Made by a program: the position numbers and the translations under genes. The notes under the pieces were generated by a model. The model did not search any database. It was not told the DNA's origin and saw only the letters and a list, made by a program, of their open reading frames with translations. From contig NC_049986.1 in assembly GCF_000003815.2 (NCBI RefSeq), positions 499,655 to 563,654 on the forward strand: a stretch of DNA of 64,000 bases, in the 5' to 3' direction. The DNA is from Branchiostoma floridae. Its lineage: Eukaryota > Chordata > Leptocardii > Amphioxiformes > Branchiostomatidae. This document shows positions 31,640-45,130 of this stretch, piece after piece. Position 1 is the first letter of the stretch; every line of letters begins with the position of its first letter.

Positions 31640-32683
31640 AATTACATCAGGTGTGGAAATAGAACACCTACATATGTGCCCCCGCGATAAACACATGCAT
31701 ACACACGTGTACATGTATCACCATTCATTGCTACAAGTATTAATAAACATAAAAACAAATATATGAAATAGTTCGGGTCTTTGAGTAACCCTATTTCACC
31801 GTCTTCATAAGACTGTGGATGGTGACTGAAGTATGTGAGGAAACAACTTGACCTAACTATAGCCGGTACATGGATCATAGGCGCCATTTATTAATCGGTT
31901 GCAGTACTGCGGCATCATTCACATTGGAGTCGTGCAGTACTGCAACTAATTAATAGGGGTCGCTTGTGATCCATGTAAAGATACCAGTCAGGACAAACTA
32001 TCCCAGCCCCAACTGCAATGCCACCATAATTCTCTGCGTGACTTCTACAACACCCCATTTAATAAATTGCTTCTATTTTCATATGATTGAATGTAACAGT
32101 CCATCTACTTGAACAAGGAAAAAGACTGTCAGAAAAGCCACTCAGGAAGAATTACGATCCTTCACCCAACATCTGCTTCGAGAACTCATACGATTTGAAT
32201 GACAACTTTTACTTGTCTTTTCATCCACTTACATAATCAAACCACCTATGAAAATACATTTTTATCTGGAATCAATTATGGATAAAGCGCCCCAGCTATC
32301 TGCTTTCTAAATCCGCCTTTTCATTTGTTGAGGGTCTAGAATAAACGGTTGGATATGGAGCTTTCTTCTTATACATTGTATTTGAGTTTCACTAACGTTC
32401 CATAAATAGGTCTATTTTCGGCGAATATATAATCTCTTTTCGACTTGAAATGTAAACAAAAGGATTTGCCATTACATGTGATTTTGAATCTTTCTATAAA
32501 CACCTCTTCCCGTGAGATAAACTTCATTTAGTCACCAATGCCTTCAAGAAGGCATAAAAGAAAGTAAAGAAGAAACAGAAACACACAAGACAAGTGAGTC
32601 CTTTTTTACTTTATTTCTTTTCCATTTCACTGCTTGCAGCAAGAAATACGTTCGTAAGAAATTATTTCACATCTGAGACAAGC
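31640..32683 (+). repeat. dispersed ~1.1-kb element, copy 1 (cut by gap)
   Basis: Shares long colinear stretches with copy 2 (minus strand, 42400-43500) and copy 3 (54540-55720): GAAGTATGTGAGGAAA, GCACCATAATTCTCTGCGTG-like phrases, TATGATTGAAT and the end phrase AAATACGTT-GTAAGAAAT. A conserved hairpin lies at 31893-31953, with the palindrome GCAGTACTGC in both arms, flanked by TTAAT. No coding frame. The 3' end is lost in the gap at 32684. Confidence 0.75.
31742..31747 (+). promoter_or_regulatory. candidate poly(A) signal
   Basis: AATAAA about 780 bp beyond the LRR receptor stop is the first clear canonical signal noticed there. It lies inside the dispersed element copy 1, so it may not be the native signal. 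Confidence 0.25.
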
Positions 32684-32783
32684 NNNNNNNNNNNNNNNNN
32701 NNNNNNNNNNNNNNNNNNNNNNNNNNNNNNNNNNNNNNNNNNNNNNNNNNNNNNNNNNNNNNNNNNNNNNNNNNNNNNNNNNN
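32684..32783. other. assembly gap (100 N)
   Basis: A run of exactly 100 N, a conventional gap of unknown length. It truncates dispersed element copy 1. Confidence 1.
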
Positions 32784-33005
32784 CTTTTATCGACTTGTCT
32801 GGTCTAGATCCGTAGTGTTCTGTTATGATGTAACAGCGGCACCTCGGCGGCGAGGAGCTCAAGATCTGCTCCAGGGGCTAGTGAAGTGCAATACACAACC
32901 TCTCCTAGCTCAAGACCGTAGTGCGTGGTGAAGAGCCACATCCTTCCCGAAACAGATAACTAATCATAGTTTAATGCCATAGAATGCCAAAATAAATCTA
33001 AAGTC

Positions 33006-33690
33006 AAAGAATAAGACGTGAAAGGACAGAAAGAATAAAGTCTACTGTTGTTGGTAGGAGGAGGTACCAGTACAGAAAATTCAGGTCCCGTTCAGGTCCA
33101 GAGGATCATTTTCAAGTCCGGATCTGAACCTGGACCTGATTGTCTGTGGAAACTTGAGAACTGGCAATACTCAAAACAATGGTAATTGGTCAGTTTTGCT
33201 ACAAAGTAATCTGTTTGGTGGATTATTGGACTCCCACTGGCATCTAAAAATCCCATCTCCAAGTAATAAAGGCTAACTGTCTCTGTACCTTTGACTGTAG
33301 AAACTTGGTACAATTGACTATAAACTCTACTTGACTTCCTCTTTTTGTCTTCTTGGCCCCCGGTAAGACCCCAAATGCCTGCCGACATAGTGTGTCCATT
33401 TTGTAATTGGCGAAACCTGTTCCTGTGATTTTTTTCCAGGTCTGTTTTTTTTTTCGGATTGGTCCAAGAAGAAGAAAAAATGTCTTGCACCCGTATAAAG
33501 TACTGGTCCCTACACCTAACTGTTGGTATACCATACTATGTGTGTTTAGTCCTATGTTAAACCTTCCTGGCCACTTTGATTTCATACTGGAGGCAACTTT
33601 TTTTTTGGCCAAACTTTTTTTTTTATTCGCTCGCTCGCATCAGTTATGGAGTTCCCAGAGGATGTCATCCATATAATCAAATCAACATGG
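33006..33690. repeat. dispersed repeat with 33-kb-specific insert
   Basis: The ends match 49760-50035: CAAAGAATAAGA-GTGAAAGGAC, GGTACCAGTACAGAAAATTC, GGTATACCATACTATGTGTG and GGATGTCATCCATATAATCA. About 410 bp at 33115-33525 are present only here, including complementary AGGTCCAG/CTGGACCT phrases. A short piece recurs at 55935-56012. No open frame here has recognisable protein content. Confidence 0.65.
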
Positions 33691-33819
33691 CTTTATGTAC
33701 AAAAAAAAAAACATCTACAGGCTTTGAACCGACAATATGTTCACATACAATCAGTTAAACTTCGCCTTTTTTTTCGTAGTTCTCGATTAAAGGTGGAAAT
33801 TAACGTTACATATAGGAGA

Positions 33820-34790
33820 TAATATCTTTTCATTGCCTTCCCGTTACATTTCATCTCATTTTTCATACTCCTATTAGTATAGGTCTATGGAGACGTCCCC
33901 CATCTTATGTATAGGTGCAAAAAAAGATCAGAATGGTCGCGTTTATCTTTATTTTTAGAAGAGGCATTGCTTTTTCCAAATTAGGAGTCTTTTCCGCTCA
34001 ATATACCACATGCGCCTTTCACTAAAGCAGCGGCTTTAAATGACCATGAATAGCTCCTGCTGTGTTAGCGTGTTTAGTTTAACTTACATTGCTTTTCCCA
34101 AATTAAGAGTATTTTCTGCTCAACATACCACATGCACCTTTCACTGAAGCAGTGGATTCAAATGAATAGCTCCTGCTGTGTTATATTAGCGTGTTTAGTT
34201 TAACTAAGCAAAGAAAATCTCCTCCCGTGTTAAACCTACATATAACAGATACAATCTTTCCGACGTCATTCAGTTACATTTGAGCTGACTTTACATAAAA
34301 TGGGGAGGTTTAAGCAAACCTCCCCCCTTTTATGTATAGGTGGACAAAAGATGTCGGAAAGGTAGCGTTTATCATTATTCTAAGAAGAGGCATTGCTTTT
34401 CCCAAATTACGAGTATTTTCTGCTCAATATACCAAATGCGCTCCTCTATAAAACAGCGTCCCCGCCTGAATAACTCTTTCTGTGTTATCGTGTTTGATGA
34501 ATTCAGGAAAATCAAATTATCCTCACGGGTGAAATCATGAATATAACAGATGGTATCTTTCCGATGCTTTCCGTTACCATTGAGCTCACTTTACATAAAA
34601 AGGGTCTATGTATGGGTGCAAGAAAGATGTCGGAAATGTAGCGTTTATTTTTTCCAGAAGTATCGTATGTTACCGATATCGTTCCGTTACCTTTGAGCTT
34701 ACTTTACAGACAACTCTCTGAACTTACTTTACAGAGCTGGAGATTGACAGTTACAGAAAAAAGATGTCGGAGAGGTAGCGTTGAAAGCAA
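33820..34790. repeat. degenerate ~300-bp tandem repeat, about 4 units
   Basis: A module recurs in order: ATCTTTCCGA-GT...TTACATTTGAGCT...TTTACATAAAA, then TGTATAGGTG...AAGATGTCGGAAAGGTAGCG, then GAGGCATTGCTTTTCCCAAA...TATTTTCTGCTCAATATACC, then CTCCTGCTGTGTTA. Units begin near 33820, 34240, 34550 and 34670, with the second half repeated alone near 34090. The last units are shortened. Non-coding. Confidence 0.65.
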
Positions 34791-35015
34791 GGAGGTCAAA
34801 TATTAAACTTCCATGTTGAAAAGAAGGAACAGTCGCCGGGAGCACTGCGTACATGCCCCCGAGGATTTTTGGTCAAAATTACGGCGTGATTCCCGTTCAG
34901 GGTAAGAGGACTAGTACTGGTCGGCCTGTCCAGTATGTCGCTCGTGGATGGCTGTGCCCTGCAGCTTGGCATCCCGACGACATAGCATCCTCACTACCCG
35001 GTAACGTATGCATGG
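34791..35015. other. intergenic before gap
   Basis: Nothing recognised. The sequence runs into a 100-N gap at 35016. Confidence 0.4.
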
Positions 35016-35115
35016 NNNNNNNNNNNNNNNNNNNNNNNNNNNNNNNNNNNNNNNNNNNNNNNNNNNNNNNNNNNNNNNNNNNNNNNNNNNNNNNNNNNNN
35101 NNNNNNNNNNNNNNN
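35016..35115. other. assembly gap (100 N)
   Basis: A run of exactly 100 N of unknown true length. Confidence 1.
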
Positions 35116-36094
35116 CATATAATCAAGGAGGTTAAAAATCAACCTCCTTGATATAATTGACAAAAAAAAAAATCTTAGCTCATTGTCTGGAAGAACATTT
35201 TTTATCTACAAGTAATCATGTTCTCCCAGAAAGGCTAGTATTTTCTAGTGTGGTAGCAGTTGTGTTTAGCTATAAAACCTATGCTTAACAGCGTACAAAG
35301 GGGATGGTGTTTTTTCAAATTCAAATTTATTCGCCGTCAACTATGAATAACGAACAACGCGGCATGGAATTTCTAATTAGCAGCTCCCAGAAGAGGTTCA
35401 CGTGTGTCATGTGATGGGACGTTATCCAATGACAGACAAGAGTGGGCTTTTTAAACCTAACGAGTATGCCAGAATTTATAGAAGAAACCAGTTTGCAGGG
35501 CGTCTGTTTTGGGACAAGTCAGGAAGGAGCCTTGGACCCGTTTCAACACGGATTATCGGCGTGGTCTTGCCGCATATGGATTCCAACGGAACTACAAGAC
35601 GGAACGAATACTAGGACACTCACGGCTTGTCAGAAACGGAGTATGCTGGAGAGACTTCAACGGGGCACAACTCAGGGTGAATTCAAGATTGTGTCGTCTT
35701 GACCAGCATCAGCTGGCGGAGCCTACATGGAAAGCACGGCCATAACGAAACAGTGCCCATCCTCGGGAATCTCAGCGGATTTTTCTAGTGTGATGACAAG
35801 ATGGAACTAAATGGTGCTTGAAATGACGTCTTTCCAGACGTATCGCCCGACCAAGGTTTAACCTCCTTGGCCCGACACTGGACTCCAAATTGTGGACTTG
35901 AATGTAGCGGAGATTCGTGGATACTGTACACCGATTGTTCCCTCGGTCGACCAAATCCACAATAAGAATTAAAAGATAGTTAAGACGAAGAAGCCTCAGG
36001 TACCTAGTAGGTATGATTATAACCAAATGAGACACGCATACCCAATGCACATGGTGCGGAAAGTTAAGCCACACAAAACACATAAAACCAACCT
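35116..36094. other. intergenic with small hairpin, no gene accepted
   Basis: ATCAAGGAGGTT (35122-35133) and AACCTCCTTGAT (35141-35152) form a 12-bp stem next to the gap. The same AACCTCCTTG motif occurs near 35862 and in other repeats of this window. Three overlapping open frames at 35402-35745 show no recognisable domain. Confidence 0.4.
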
Positions 36095-36490
36095 AAATAT
36101 GCGGAAAGGTTTAAACTTACGCCGCCTTTACTAAAAATAAACGCGCAACTATAGTTCAAGAAAAGATCACGGAACGCGTTCGGATAGGTACGTTTCCGCA
36201 CATCTTTACGTACCTTTCAGGCTGTGTGAACGACACATAAACGTGGGGGAAATCGTTACGGAAATCGATTGTAAAGGTGGTCAAAAGATCACGGAAAAGT
36301 CTTAAGAAACGCACGCTTTCCGCCCGTATTGGGTATGGAAATACTGTTATTAACGACGCCTTTAAGCGTCTAATAGTTGCGGAAAGGCACGTAAATAAGT
36401 GCAGAACTGTACTTATAAGTGCCAACGTAAAGGTAGCATTAAAGGGAATCTTTACGTTTACGGAAAGAAGTCGTTAAGTTGCGGAAAGGG
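36095..36490. repeat. cluster of GCGGAAAGG-type motifs
   Basis: CGGAAA or its complement TTTCCG occurs about eight times in under 400 bp (near 36100, 36190, 36257, 36290, 36318, 36380, 36462, 36482), often as TGCGGAAAGG. GTAAAGG/CTTTACG phrases are interspersed. No unit length is obvious. It may be an old element or a regulatory cluster. Confidence 0.4.
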
Positions 36491-36883
36491 TGCAGAAACG
36501 TCGCGTTTACGTTGAGTTTAAGCTTGCTTAAATACCAGATTTCGTGCTGTGCGCGAACTCAAAACAAAACCAGCACGGACATTTTCCTCCTGTCCTCTAC
36601 TTGCGCCGCATATGCCCTAACAGTGTGGTAATTGTGAAATATATGAGGTACTTGCTACTTGCAAGACACATATCTATCCATTTTATGTATTGTACAACAC
36701 CACAATAGAAATGTAGTATCCAGAGGAATCAATGACAGTTGATCACACCAGCACACCCGCACTGTCAAAGTCAAAAGTCTGTTCTGTCCGTTAGTAGAGT
36801 TCTGTCCCTTCCACTGTAACCAGTAAGTGGTTTCCGACTGGCGGTTCCTAGAGGCGCCCTGATACAGTATGTTACTATAGTAC

Positions 36884-37020
36884 AGTACTATGAATGCAAT
36901 TAAATTCGCGGGATGGCGCTACTGAGAACAGAAAATCATCACGAGCACTCCATTTTCCCGTTAACGCAACGCGAAATTAAACCCATAGGCCCTACGAACT
37001 TGAATGCATTTATAGTATCA
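36884..37020. mobile_element. MITE related to 25133-25350
   Basis: The left part GTACTATGAATGCAATTAAA then TTCGCGGG is mirrored on the right by CGCGAAATTAAA and CGAACTTGAATGCATTTATA-GTAT. It is the same design (ATGCA plus TTCGCG inverted ends) as the 25-kb element but shorter and more diverged. Confidence 0.6.
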
Positions 37021-37567
37021 TAGATATGGGTTCGTGGAACTCTACATGTTCGTACAATATCATTGGAAGCGCTGGCAAAGCTATTTTACCAGAGGAATCA
37101 ATACGAAGTGTTATGTTTATATTCATTTAGAGCACCGGAAAGGAATGCTTTTTTGTACAATATTATTGCAAATCCTGCCCAAACTATTTTTGCCAGAGGA
37201 ATGACTGCTTGATAAAATGTTTATATGATTTTAGAGCAACAGGAAGATTTTTTTGGGGAAAATATTATTCCTAACGCTTACAAAACTATTGTCTACCAAG
37301 ACTTCAAATGGCTACTTAGTGTTATAACGATGAAGGTTAGACATCCTGGTAATACGATAAGCCAAATAGCAGTAACTCAAGTGACTGAATACAATCTTGG
37401 ATTTTTCAATAGGAGACAAGGATAAGATAAAAATAAAGGCGAAGTTAATGCAAATGAGTCAATTAGCTGATGTTGTTTTTGTTACAGGAGGTAACGTTTT
37501 CTCTCGGGCCTAGGAGGAGCCCCTCATTTGCATCTTGACCCTGTCTTACCCTTGTCTTCTATTGAAA
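37021..37567. other. intergenic, nothing recognised
   Basis: Contains GCAAATGAGTCAATTAGC-like AT-rich DNA and short near-repeats (ATATTATTGCAAATCCTGC near 37160 against an earlier ATATCATTGGAAGCGCTGG near 37056). No gene or defined element was recognised. Confidence 0.35.
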
Positions 37568-37918
37568 ATTGCTGTGTTGTGTCTTGACGTGCAATGTTGT
37601 GTTGTGTTGTGTTGTACATTTGTCGTGTCGTGTTGTACCTATGTCGCGTTATGTCGTGTCGTGTCGTACGTATGTAGTGTTGTGTCGTATTTCAAATTGT
37701 GTAGTGTACAGTTATACATGTGTTGTGTTGTACATATGTCGTTTTGTGTCGTGTTGTACATAAGTCGTGTTGTGTCGTATTATGTTGTACATGTGTAGTG
37801 TTGTACATGGGTCATGTTGTTTTGTTTTGTATTGTTTTGTGTTGGTCATGTCTTGTTTGGTGTCGTATTGAGTCGCGAGGTGTTGTGCTATGTTGTGTGG
37901 TGTTGTGTCGCAATACAA
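37568..37918. repeat. degenerate TGTTGTG/TGTCGTG simple-repeat tract
   Basis: About 350 bp of T/G-rich DNA built from TGTTGTG, TGTCGTG and GTTGTACAT variants, almost without A-rich runs on this strand. It opens several long spurious frames on both strands. It is a decayed minisatellite, strongly strand-asymmetric. Confidence 0.9.
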
Positions 37919-38559
37919 TTGCATGCAAACCATACAAGTTCTGTGGGTAGGAAAAAGATAACGTTTGACATCAAAGACAACTTCACATAAAGGACACTAT
38001 CTCATTGAGAAAACTTAGTTGCGGTAAATAAAATAAAAAACTCCAACATCTTACAGCATATCATAAAGGTAACCAATAGATAGTAACATCTGTTTTTGAA
38101 TCTTTTTACGAAGCTAATTCTAAACGCCTTTGATCCATGTCCATAGTGTATTTACAGAAATTAAAATGACTAATAAAGGATAATAAAAACTTGTCAATGA
38201 GTAATTAGATATATACATAGAAAAACTAATCTAAGTGCGATGGCTATTATGTCCAGCGATGTTTTGCAATCTTTCTGACACCAGTGAACAACAGTGACTG
38301 TCAACAGCTCTAGATATAATCAAGTAGGGCACATGGCGATAGTAACTACTATGCTGAAATTCGGTTCTATGTAGTGACTATACTGCTGAATTAAAACGGT
38401 AACTCAAAGGTCACCTTTGTAAAGTAAAAATGATCAAGTGGCAAACTTTTTCAAGCTTAAGATCCTTTCCTACTGTGTAACAATATGCACATGTACATGT
38501 TATCGTCACAGACTTTCACCGATGTGAGTTTGCATATGGGCACAAAGACTACGTGACTG
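37919..38559. other. intergenic, nothing recognised
   Basis: AT-rich DNA downstream of the minus-strand zinc-finger pseudogene. No other gene or repeat was recognised. Confidence 0.4.
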
Positions 38560-41100
<2,541 letters not shown>

Positions 41101-41305
41101 CGCTGTGTCGGTACTGTTGTGGATTGATTAAGCGCGTTGAATCGTCCTTGATGTAGGGAAATGACCTTCCTGAAGTCCCCGTCTCGCAATCACGGGTCAG
41201 TACTTCAGGTGGTGAAAGGTCAAAGTTGAAACGCCTGAGTACCTCAGTGATGCCACAAATAACAGAATATAGCGCAGTATGAACACAAACGACACTCAGT
41301 GACAT
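41101..41305 (-). CDS. possible first coding exon, unknown secreted protein
   Basis: ATG 41305-41303 opens a frame that begins MSLSVVCVHTALYSVICGIT, a plausible signal peptide, and continues RRFNFDLSPPEVLTRDCETG, SFPYIKDDSTRLINPQQYRH. It ends at a good donor (GCG-GTGAGA, at 41100-41095), phase 1. The composition looks protein-like, but no partner exon or family was recognised downstream on the minus strand. It could be a chance frame. Confidence 0.3.
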
Positions 41306-41491
41306 ATACACAGTGAAAACAAGGGTTTAGTACATACATCGATATGGGAAATCAGACAGTACTGTAAGAAAAATGACAATTTGGCAAACAACAATACTAA
41401 TGGACGGAGTCAATAACGTGTTTTTGTTAATTGGCGAAAGTGGAGTTTGGAAACTTTACTAATCAATCCTTGTACCTTGTACCTTGGTCCC

Positions 41492-42010
41492 TTAACCCAG
41501 TATTCCTGGGTCGTGGGGACGCTGCATGGTGGCACTGTGAATCAGGTTCCTGCATCCTGTTCGGCCCTGCGTCAGCGGGAGGGACACTGGAAAGCTCTTT
41601 CCCGTCCATTCCTTAATGTTGTCTGCCCATTTTTTTTTTCTTTTGCCGTCCCCTTCTCCTAGCTCCCTTCACAGTTCCTTGAAGGATGACTTTGGACAGT
41701 CCGTTTAACCTCATTACGTGTCCATACCACTTTAGTTTCCTTCTCTTCACTACTTTTAGCAGTCTTTCATGGTGACCATATTGGCTTCGAGAGCCAAGTG
41801 CAAAGTTTTATAGCTATGCATCTGCTGTAGTCGGAGATGTAGTCATGAAGCTATACATGTAGATGTCACAATGTGTGTAATTGTTAATTTTTTTTTTTCA
41901 AAAAAAAGCTTTTAAAAAATAGTGACCATATTGCCTTACGTTGTTTTTAACTTCTTCATTTGTAATGTGGTCCATATAAATTATCCCAATGATTTTTCTG
42001 AGGCCTCTAA
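41492..42010 (-). mobile_element. decayed LINE RT C-terminal fragment with insertion
   Basis: The minus strand reads GLRKIIGIIYMDHITNEEVK (41933-42005), then after an insertion HERLLKVV, RRKLKWYGHVMR, GTVKGARRRGRQKKK and, after a 1-nt shift in an A run near 41632-41640, WADNIKEWTGKSF to TAA at 41494-41492. The YGHVMR and RRGR-KKW-DNIKEW phrases are typical of the C-terminal part of RTE/CR1-like LINE polyproteins, a different family from 43692-47498. A defective fragment. Confidence 0.8.
41784..41921. mobile_element. 138-bp insertion with 12-bp target duplication
   Basis: GTGACCATATTG occurs at 41772-41783 and again at 41922-41933, exactly flanking a segment that splits the LINE fragment reading. 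The insert ends in a T/A-rich tail and contains an ATAGCTAT-type self-complementary part. A 12-bp duplication fits LINE-mobilised retroposition; the family is unknown. Confidence 0.7.
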
Positions 42011-42399
42011 TTTTCAATTTCACTAATCAATAGTTAACAAGAAATACAATGAAGCGTCATTATGTGCAATACTTTAATGACGAAAGTGAGATGCAGAAAG
42101 TGTATTAAAGTGCGCTAGAAAAGCAAACAATACGTAGGGAAATATGTAGCTAGTATGCTTGCAACAATTAATTCTATACACTAGGGATGTAACAAACCTA
42201 AAGTGATTACTACTAACAGCAGGGTACCGGGAAGTTGCAAAACTCCTGAAACGATTAAAGAGAGCCGTGCCCATTTTTAGCTTAGTGACATGCTTTTTCG
42301 GATGTGAAATCATTTTTACGGACGCACAAACGTATTTCTTGCTGTAATGTAAAAGAAATAAAAGTATCAAAGGGAGTTGTCCTGAATGTTTCCGTTACT
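42011..42399. other. intergenic, nothing recognised
   Basis: No coding or repeat signal was recognised apart from proximity to the start of the minus-strand dispersed element. Confidence 0.35.
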
Positions 42400-43500
42400 T
42401 CTTTACGTTCTCTTAATACCAGCTTGAATTCGTTGGTAACAAAATGGTAATTATATGAAGCAAAAAGTTGTTTATAGAAAGATTTGAAGTCACATGTAAT
42501 GACAAAGCCTTTTGTCAGTATTTCAAGTCGATAAGAGATAATATATTCACCGATAATAAGCCTATGTATGGAACGTTAGTGAAACTCGCAGGTGACAAGA
42601 AAGCTCCATAGTCACCGTTCATTCTAGCCCCTCAGTAATTATAAAGAGAAAAGGCGGATTTAGAAAGCAAACAGCTGGGGCGCTTCATTCATAATTAATT
42701 CCTAGTACAAATGTACATGTATTTAGGTGGTTCGGCTGAGCCTCAAGAACAAGAGCTATATACGGACTCTTATGGATTATGTAAATAAGCAGTCAATTTA
42801 AAGTTGCTGTCATTCGAAATCATATGAGCTCTGAAAGCAGATGTTGGTTGAAGGATCGCAATTCTTTCTGAGTGACGTCATTCGTAGCTTGGGAAAATGA
42901 CAGCTCAGAGACGACGGTATTCTACCGGTTTCGACTTTAATTTGTCTTTCTCAAGAATCTCTTTCTGAGTGACGGACAGGCTTTTTCTGGCAGTTCTCTG
43001 TCCACCCTGAAGTTCACAACTGTTAGATTCAATCATATGAAAATAGAAGCAATCAATTAAATGGGGTGTCATAGAAGTCACGCAGAGAATTATGGTGTCA
43101 TTGCAGTATGGGCTGGGGTATTCTGTCTCACTGGAATCTTTACATGGATCACAAGCGAACCCTATTAATTTGGTGCAGTACTGCACCAGTCCTTTGTGAA
43201 TAATGCTGCAGTACTGCAACCAATTAATAGGTGTCGCATGTACCGACTATAGTTATGTCGAATTGTTTCCTTTGCTTCTGCCTTCACCATCGTCGTCGTC
43301 AAGAAAGAAAGTGTTAAGATGGTTTTATGGCAGTAAGATAATGGAACTCTTAAGGGATATGTATATACATGTGTACTTTATTTGTTTTTTGTTTTGTGTG
43401 TAAAAAGTGACACCTGGAATAAAATGTGTAGAACACCTGATCACACCTGTACATGTGGGTTACTGTAATTGAATTAGCTGAACTGTAAAATATGTCAAGC
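42400..43500 (-). repeat. dispersed ~1.1-kb element, copy 2
   Basis: The reverse complement is colinear with 31640-32683 and 54540-55720. The 5' phrase AGGTGTGATCAGGTGT-CTACACATT is shared with copy 3 (43428-43450). The conserved hairpin lies at 43165-43233, with GCAGTACTGC in both arms and ATTAAT flanks. No coding capacity. Confidence 0.75.
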
Positions 43501-43591
43501 TGCATCTTTTTAAGAGCCTTCGTGAAAAGCGTAAAAAAAGGAAACATACTAAGTTTCGATCATAATATTTTGGTATAGTCACGTCGCATAT

Positions 43592-43691
43592 NNNNNNNNN
43601 NNNNNNNNNNNNNNNNNNNNNNNNNNNNNNNNNNNNNNNNNNNNNNNNNNNNNNNNNNNNNNNNNNNNNNNNNNNNNNNNNNNNNNNNNNN
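43592..43691. other. assembly gap (100 N)
   Basis: A run of 100 N immediately before the LINE ORF2 start. The 5' UTR or an ORF1 may be hidden here. Confidence 1.
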
Positions 43692-43723
43692 GGACATGGA
43701 GAAAAAATCTGCGCTAGTTTTTT

Positions 43724-45130
43724 CAAGGTTGGAATATCCAAGGCAGTGTTAAGAAAAAGTTTAGCGATGTAGAGTTTTGTAATTACTTTAGAAATAGTGA
43801 TATTGTCTGTATACAGGAAACCTGGGCAGACAATTATGTAGATTTTCAGTTCCCAGGGTATAGTTTGTTTAGTAGTAATAGATGTAGGAATAAGAGGGCA
43901 AAACGTAATTCGGGTGGGGTTGCGACTATTTTCAAAAGTTCGTTCAGAAAGGGGATTACAAAATTAGAGAGTAGTTCAGTCGACAGCATTTGGTGCAAAC
44001 TTGACAAAAAATTCTTTGGACTCGAAAAAGACCTATACCTTTGCAACATTTATATCCCTCCCGAATCCTCAAAGTCCATACAAGTCGACCCATTTGATAC
44101 ATTATCCATTGATATCTGCAAATTCTCCAATCTTGGTGACATAATCATCCTAGGGGATTTCAATGCTAGAACAGGATCTGTTTTGGAAACCTATTTTAGT
44201 ATTGATTCCCCGGATGACCCCCTGACAAAAGATGTTTTAGATACAAAGAAAAGGAATAATAGAGATTCTAAAGTAAACAATTACGGTAAACGCCTTATAG
44301 AATTGTGCTCGTCGGCTGATTTGACCATCTTGAATGGCAGATTCGCGGGGGATCTAAAAGGTGATTTTACATGTTATCATTATAATGGTTCAAGTGTTGT
44401 GGACTACTGCATCACTCAAAGGTCGATGTTAACCGATATACAATATATGAATGTTAATTCTATATCGCCATTTTCCGATCACTGTCACATCTCTTTCTCA
44501 TTGTCTGCAAAGCACTCTCCTCTAGTCCTGAAGGAGGATAGCCAATGTTATAATCCTAAACCAACACAATTCATTTGGACTGACGAATCAAAACAATTAT
44601 ATTTAGATACTATAAACAACAAAGACACGCATTCAAAACTGAGAGATTTCTGCAACAAAACATTTCACTCGTCAGAGGAGGCCGTAACAAGCTTCACTGA
44701 AATTTTATTAGATGTTTCCAAAAGCTCTCTTAGAATAAGACGTAAGATACAAAACAATAAAAAGACACAAATCAAAAAGAACAAAATTTGGTTTGATCAA
44801 AATTGTTGGTCCCTACGTCAAAGAGTAAAAAGATTATCTTTAGAACTGAGGAAAGAACCATGGAAACAAGAAACCAGAACGAAGTATTTCACAGCCTTGA
44901 AAGAGTACAAAAAAATTATCAAACATTCTAAACGGAATTATAAAGCCAATCTATTACGTGATCTAGAAACATTAAATGAGAAAAACCCCAAACAATTTTG
45001 GTCATTGTTCAATACTCTTGACAAGGAAGTAAACGGCACAAAACATAACGGTAACATAGATCCTAATATCACAAGTAAAGAATGGATAGAACACTTTCAA
45101 GGATTAAATAATCTGGTAAAAAAACAATGA
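43724..45130 (+). CDS. LINE ORF2 part 1: AP-like endonuclease
   Basis: Open from the first homopolymer shift to TGA 45128-45130. It contains the endonuclease signatures in order: GWNIQG near the start, VCIQETW, ILGDFNARTG and SDHCHISF. The N, E, D-x-N and SDH catalytic residues are all present, so the enzyme that nicks target DNA looks intact. It is followed by a Lys-rich linker (RKIQNNKKTQIKKNKIWFDQ) and a coiled region leading to the RT. The short stretch from ATG 43696 (MEKKSALVF) is in another frame because of one extra T. Confidence 0.88.
   Translation, partial: QGWNIQGSVKKKFSDVEFCNYFRNSDIVCIQETWADNYVDFQFPGYSLFSSNRCRNKRAKRNSGGVATIFKSSFRKGITKLESSSVDSIWCKLDKKFFGLEKDLYLCNIYIPPESSKSIQVDPFDTLSIDICKFSNLGDIIILGDFNARTGSVLETYFSIDSPDDPLTKDVLDTKKRNNRDSKVNNYGKRLIELCSSADLTILNGRFAGDLKGDFTCYHYNGSSVVDYCITQRSMLTDIQYMNVNSISPFSDHCHISFSLSAKHSPLVLKEDSQCYNPKPTQFIWTDESKQLYLDTINNKDTHSKLRDFCNKTFHSSEEAVTSFTEILLDVSKSSLRIRRKIQNNKKTQIKKNKIWFDQNCWSLRQRVKRLSLELRKEPWKQETRTKYFTALKEYKKIIKHSKRNYKANLLRDLETLNEKNPKQFWSLFNTLDKEVNGTKHNGNIDPNITSKEWIEHFQGLNNLVKKQ

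Noticed and set aside
35402-35745. Three overlapping plus-strand open frames that could be a retrocopy
   Set aside because: No frame gives a recognisable domain, and frames of this length occur by chance here. A protein search of all three would settle it.
37568-37918. CRISPR-like or regularly spaced array
   Set aside because: Units are not separated by unique spacers and the sequence context is animal; it is a simple-repeat tract.
37535-37950. Several long Cys/Val-rich frames on both strands
   Set aside because: They are translations of the TGTTGTG-type simple repeat and appear in every frame for that reason.
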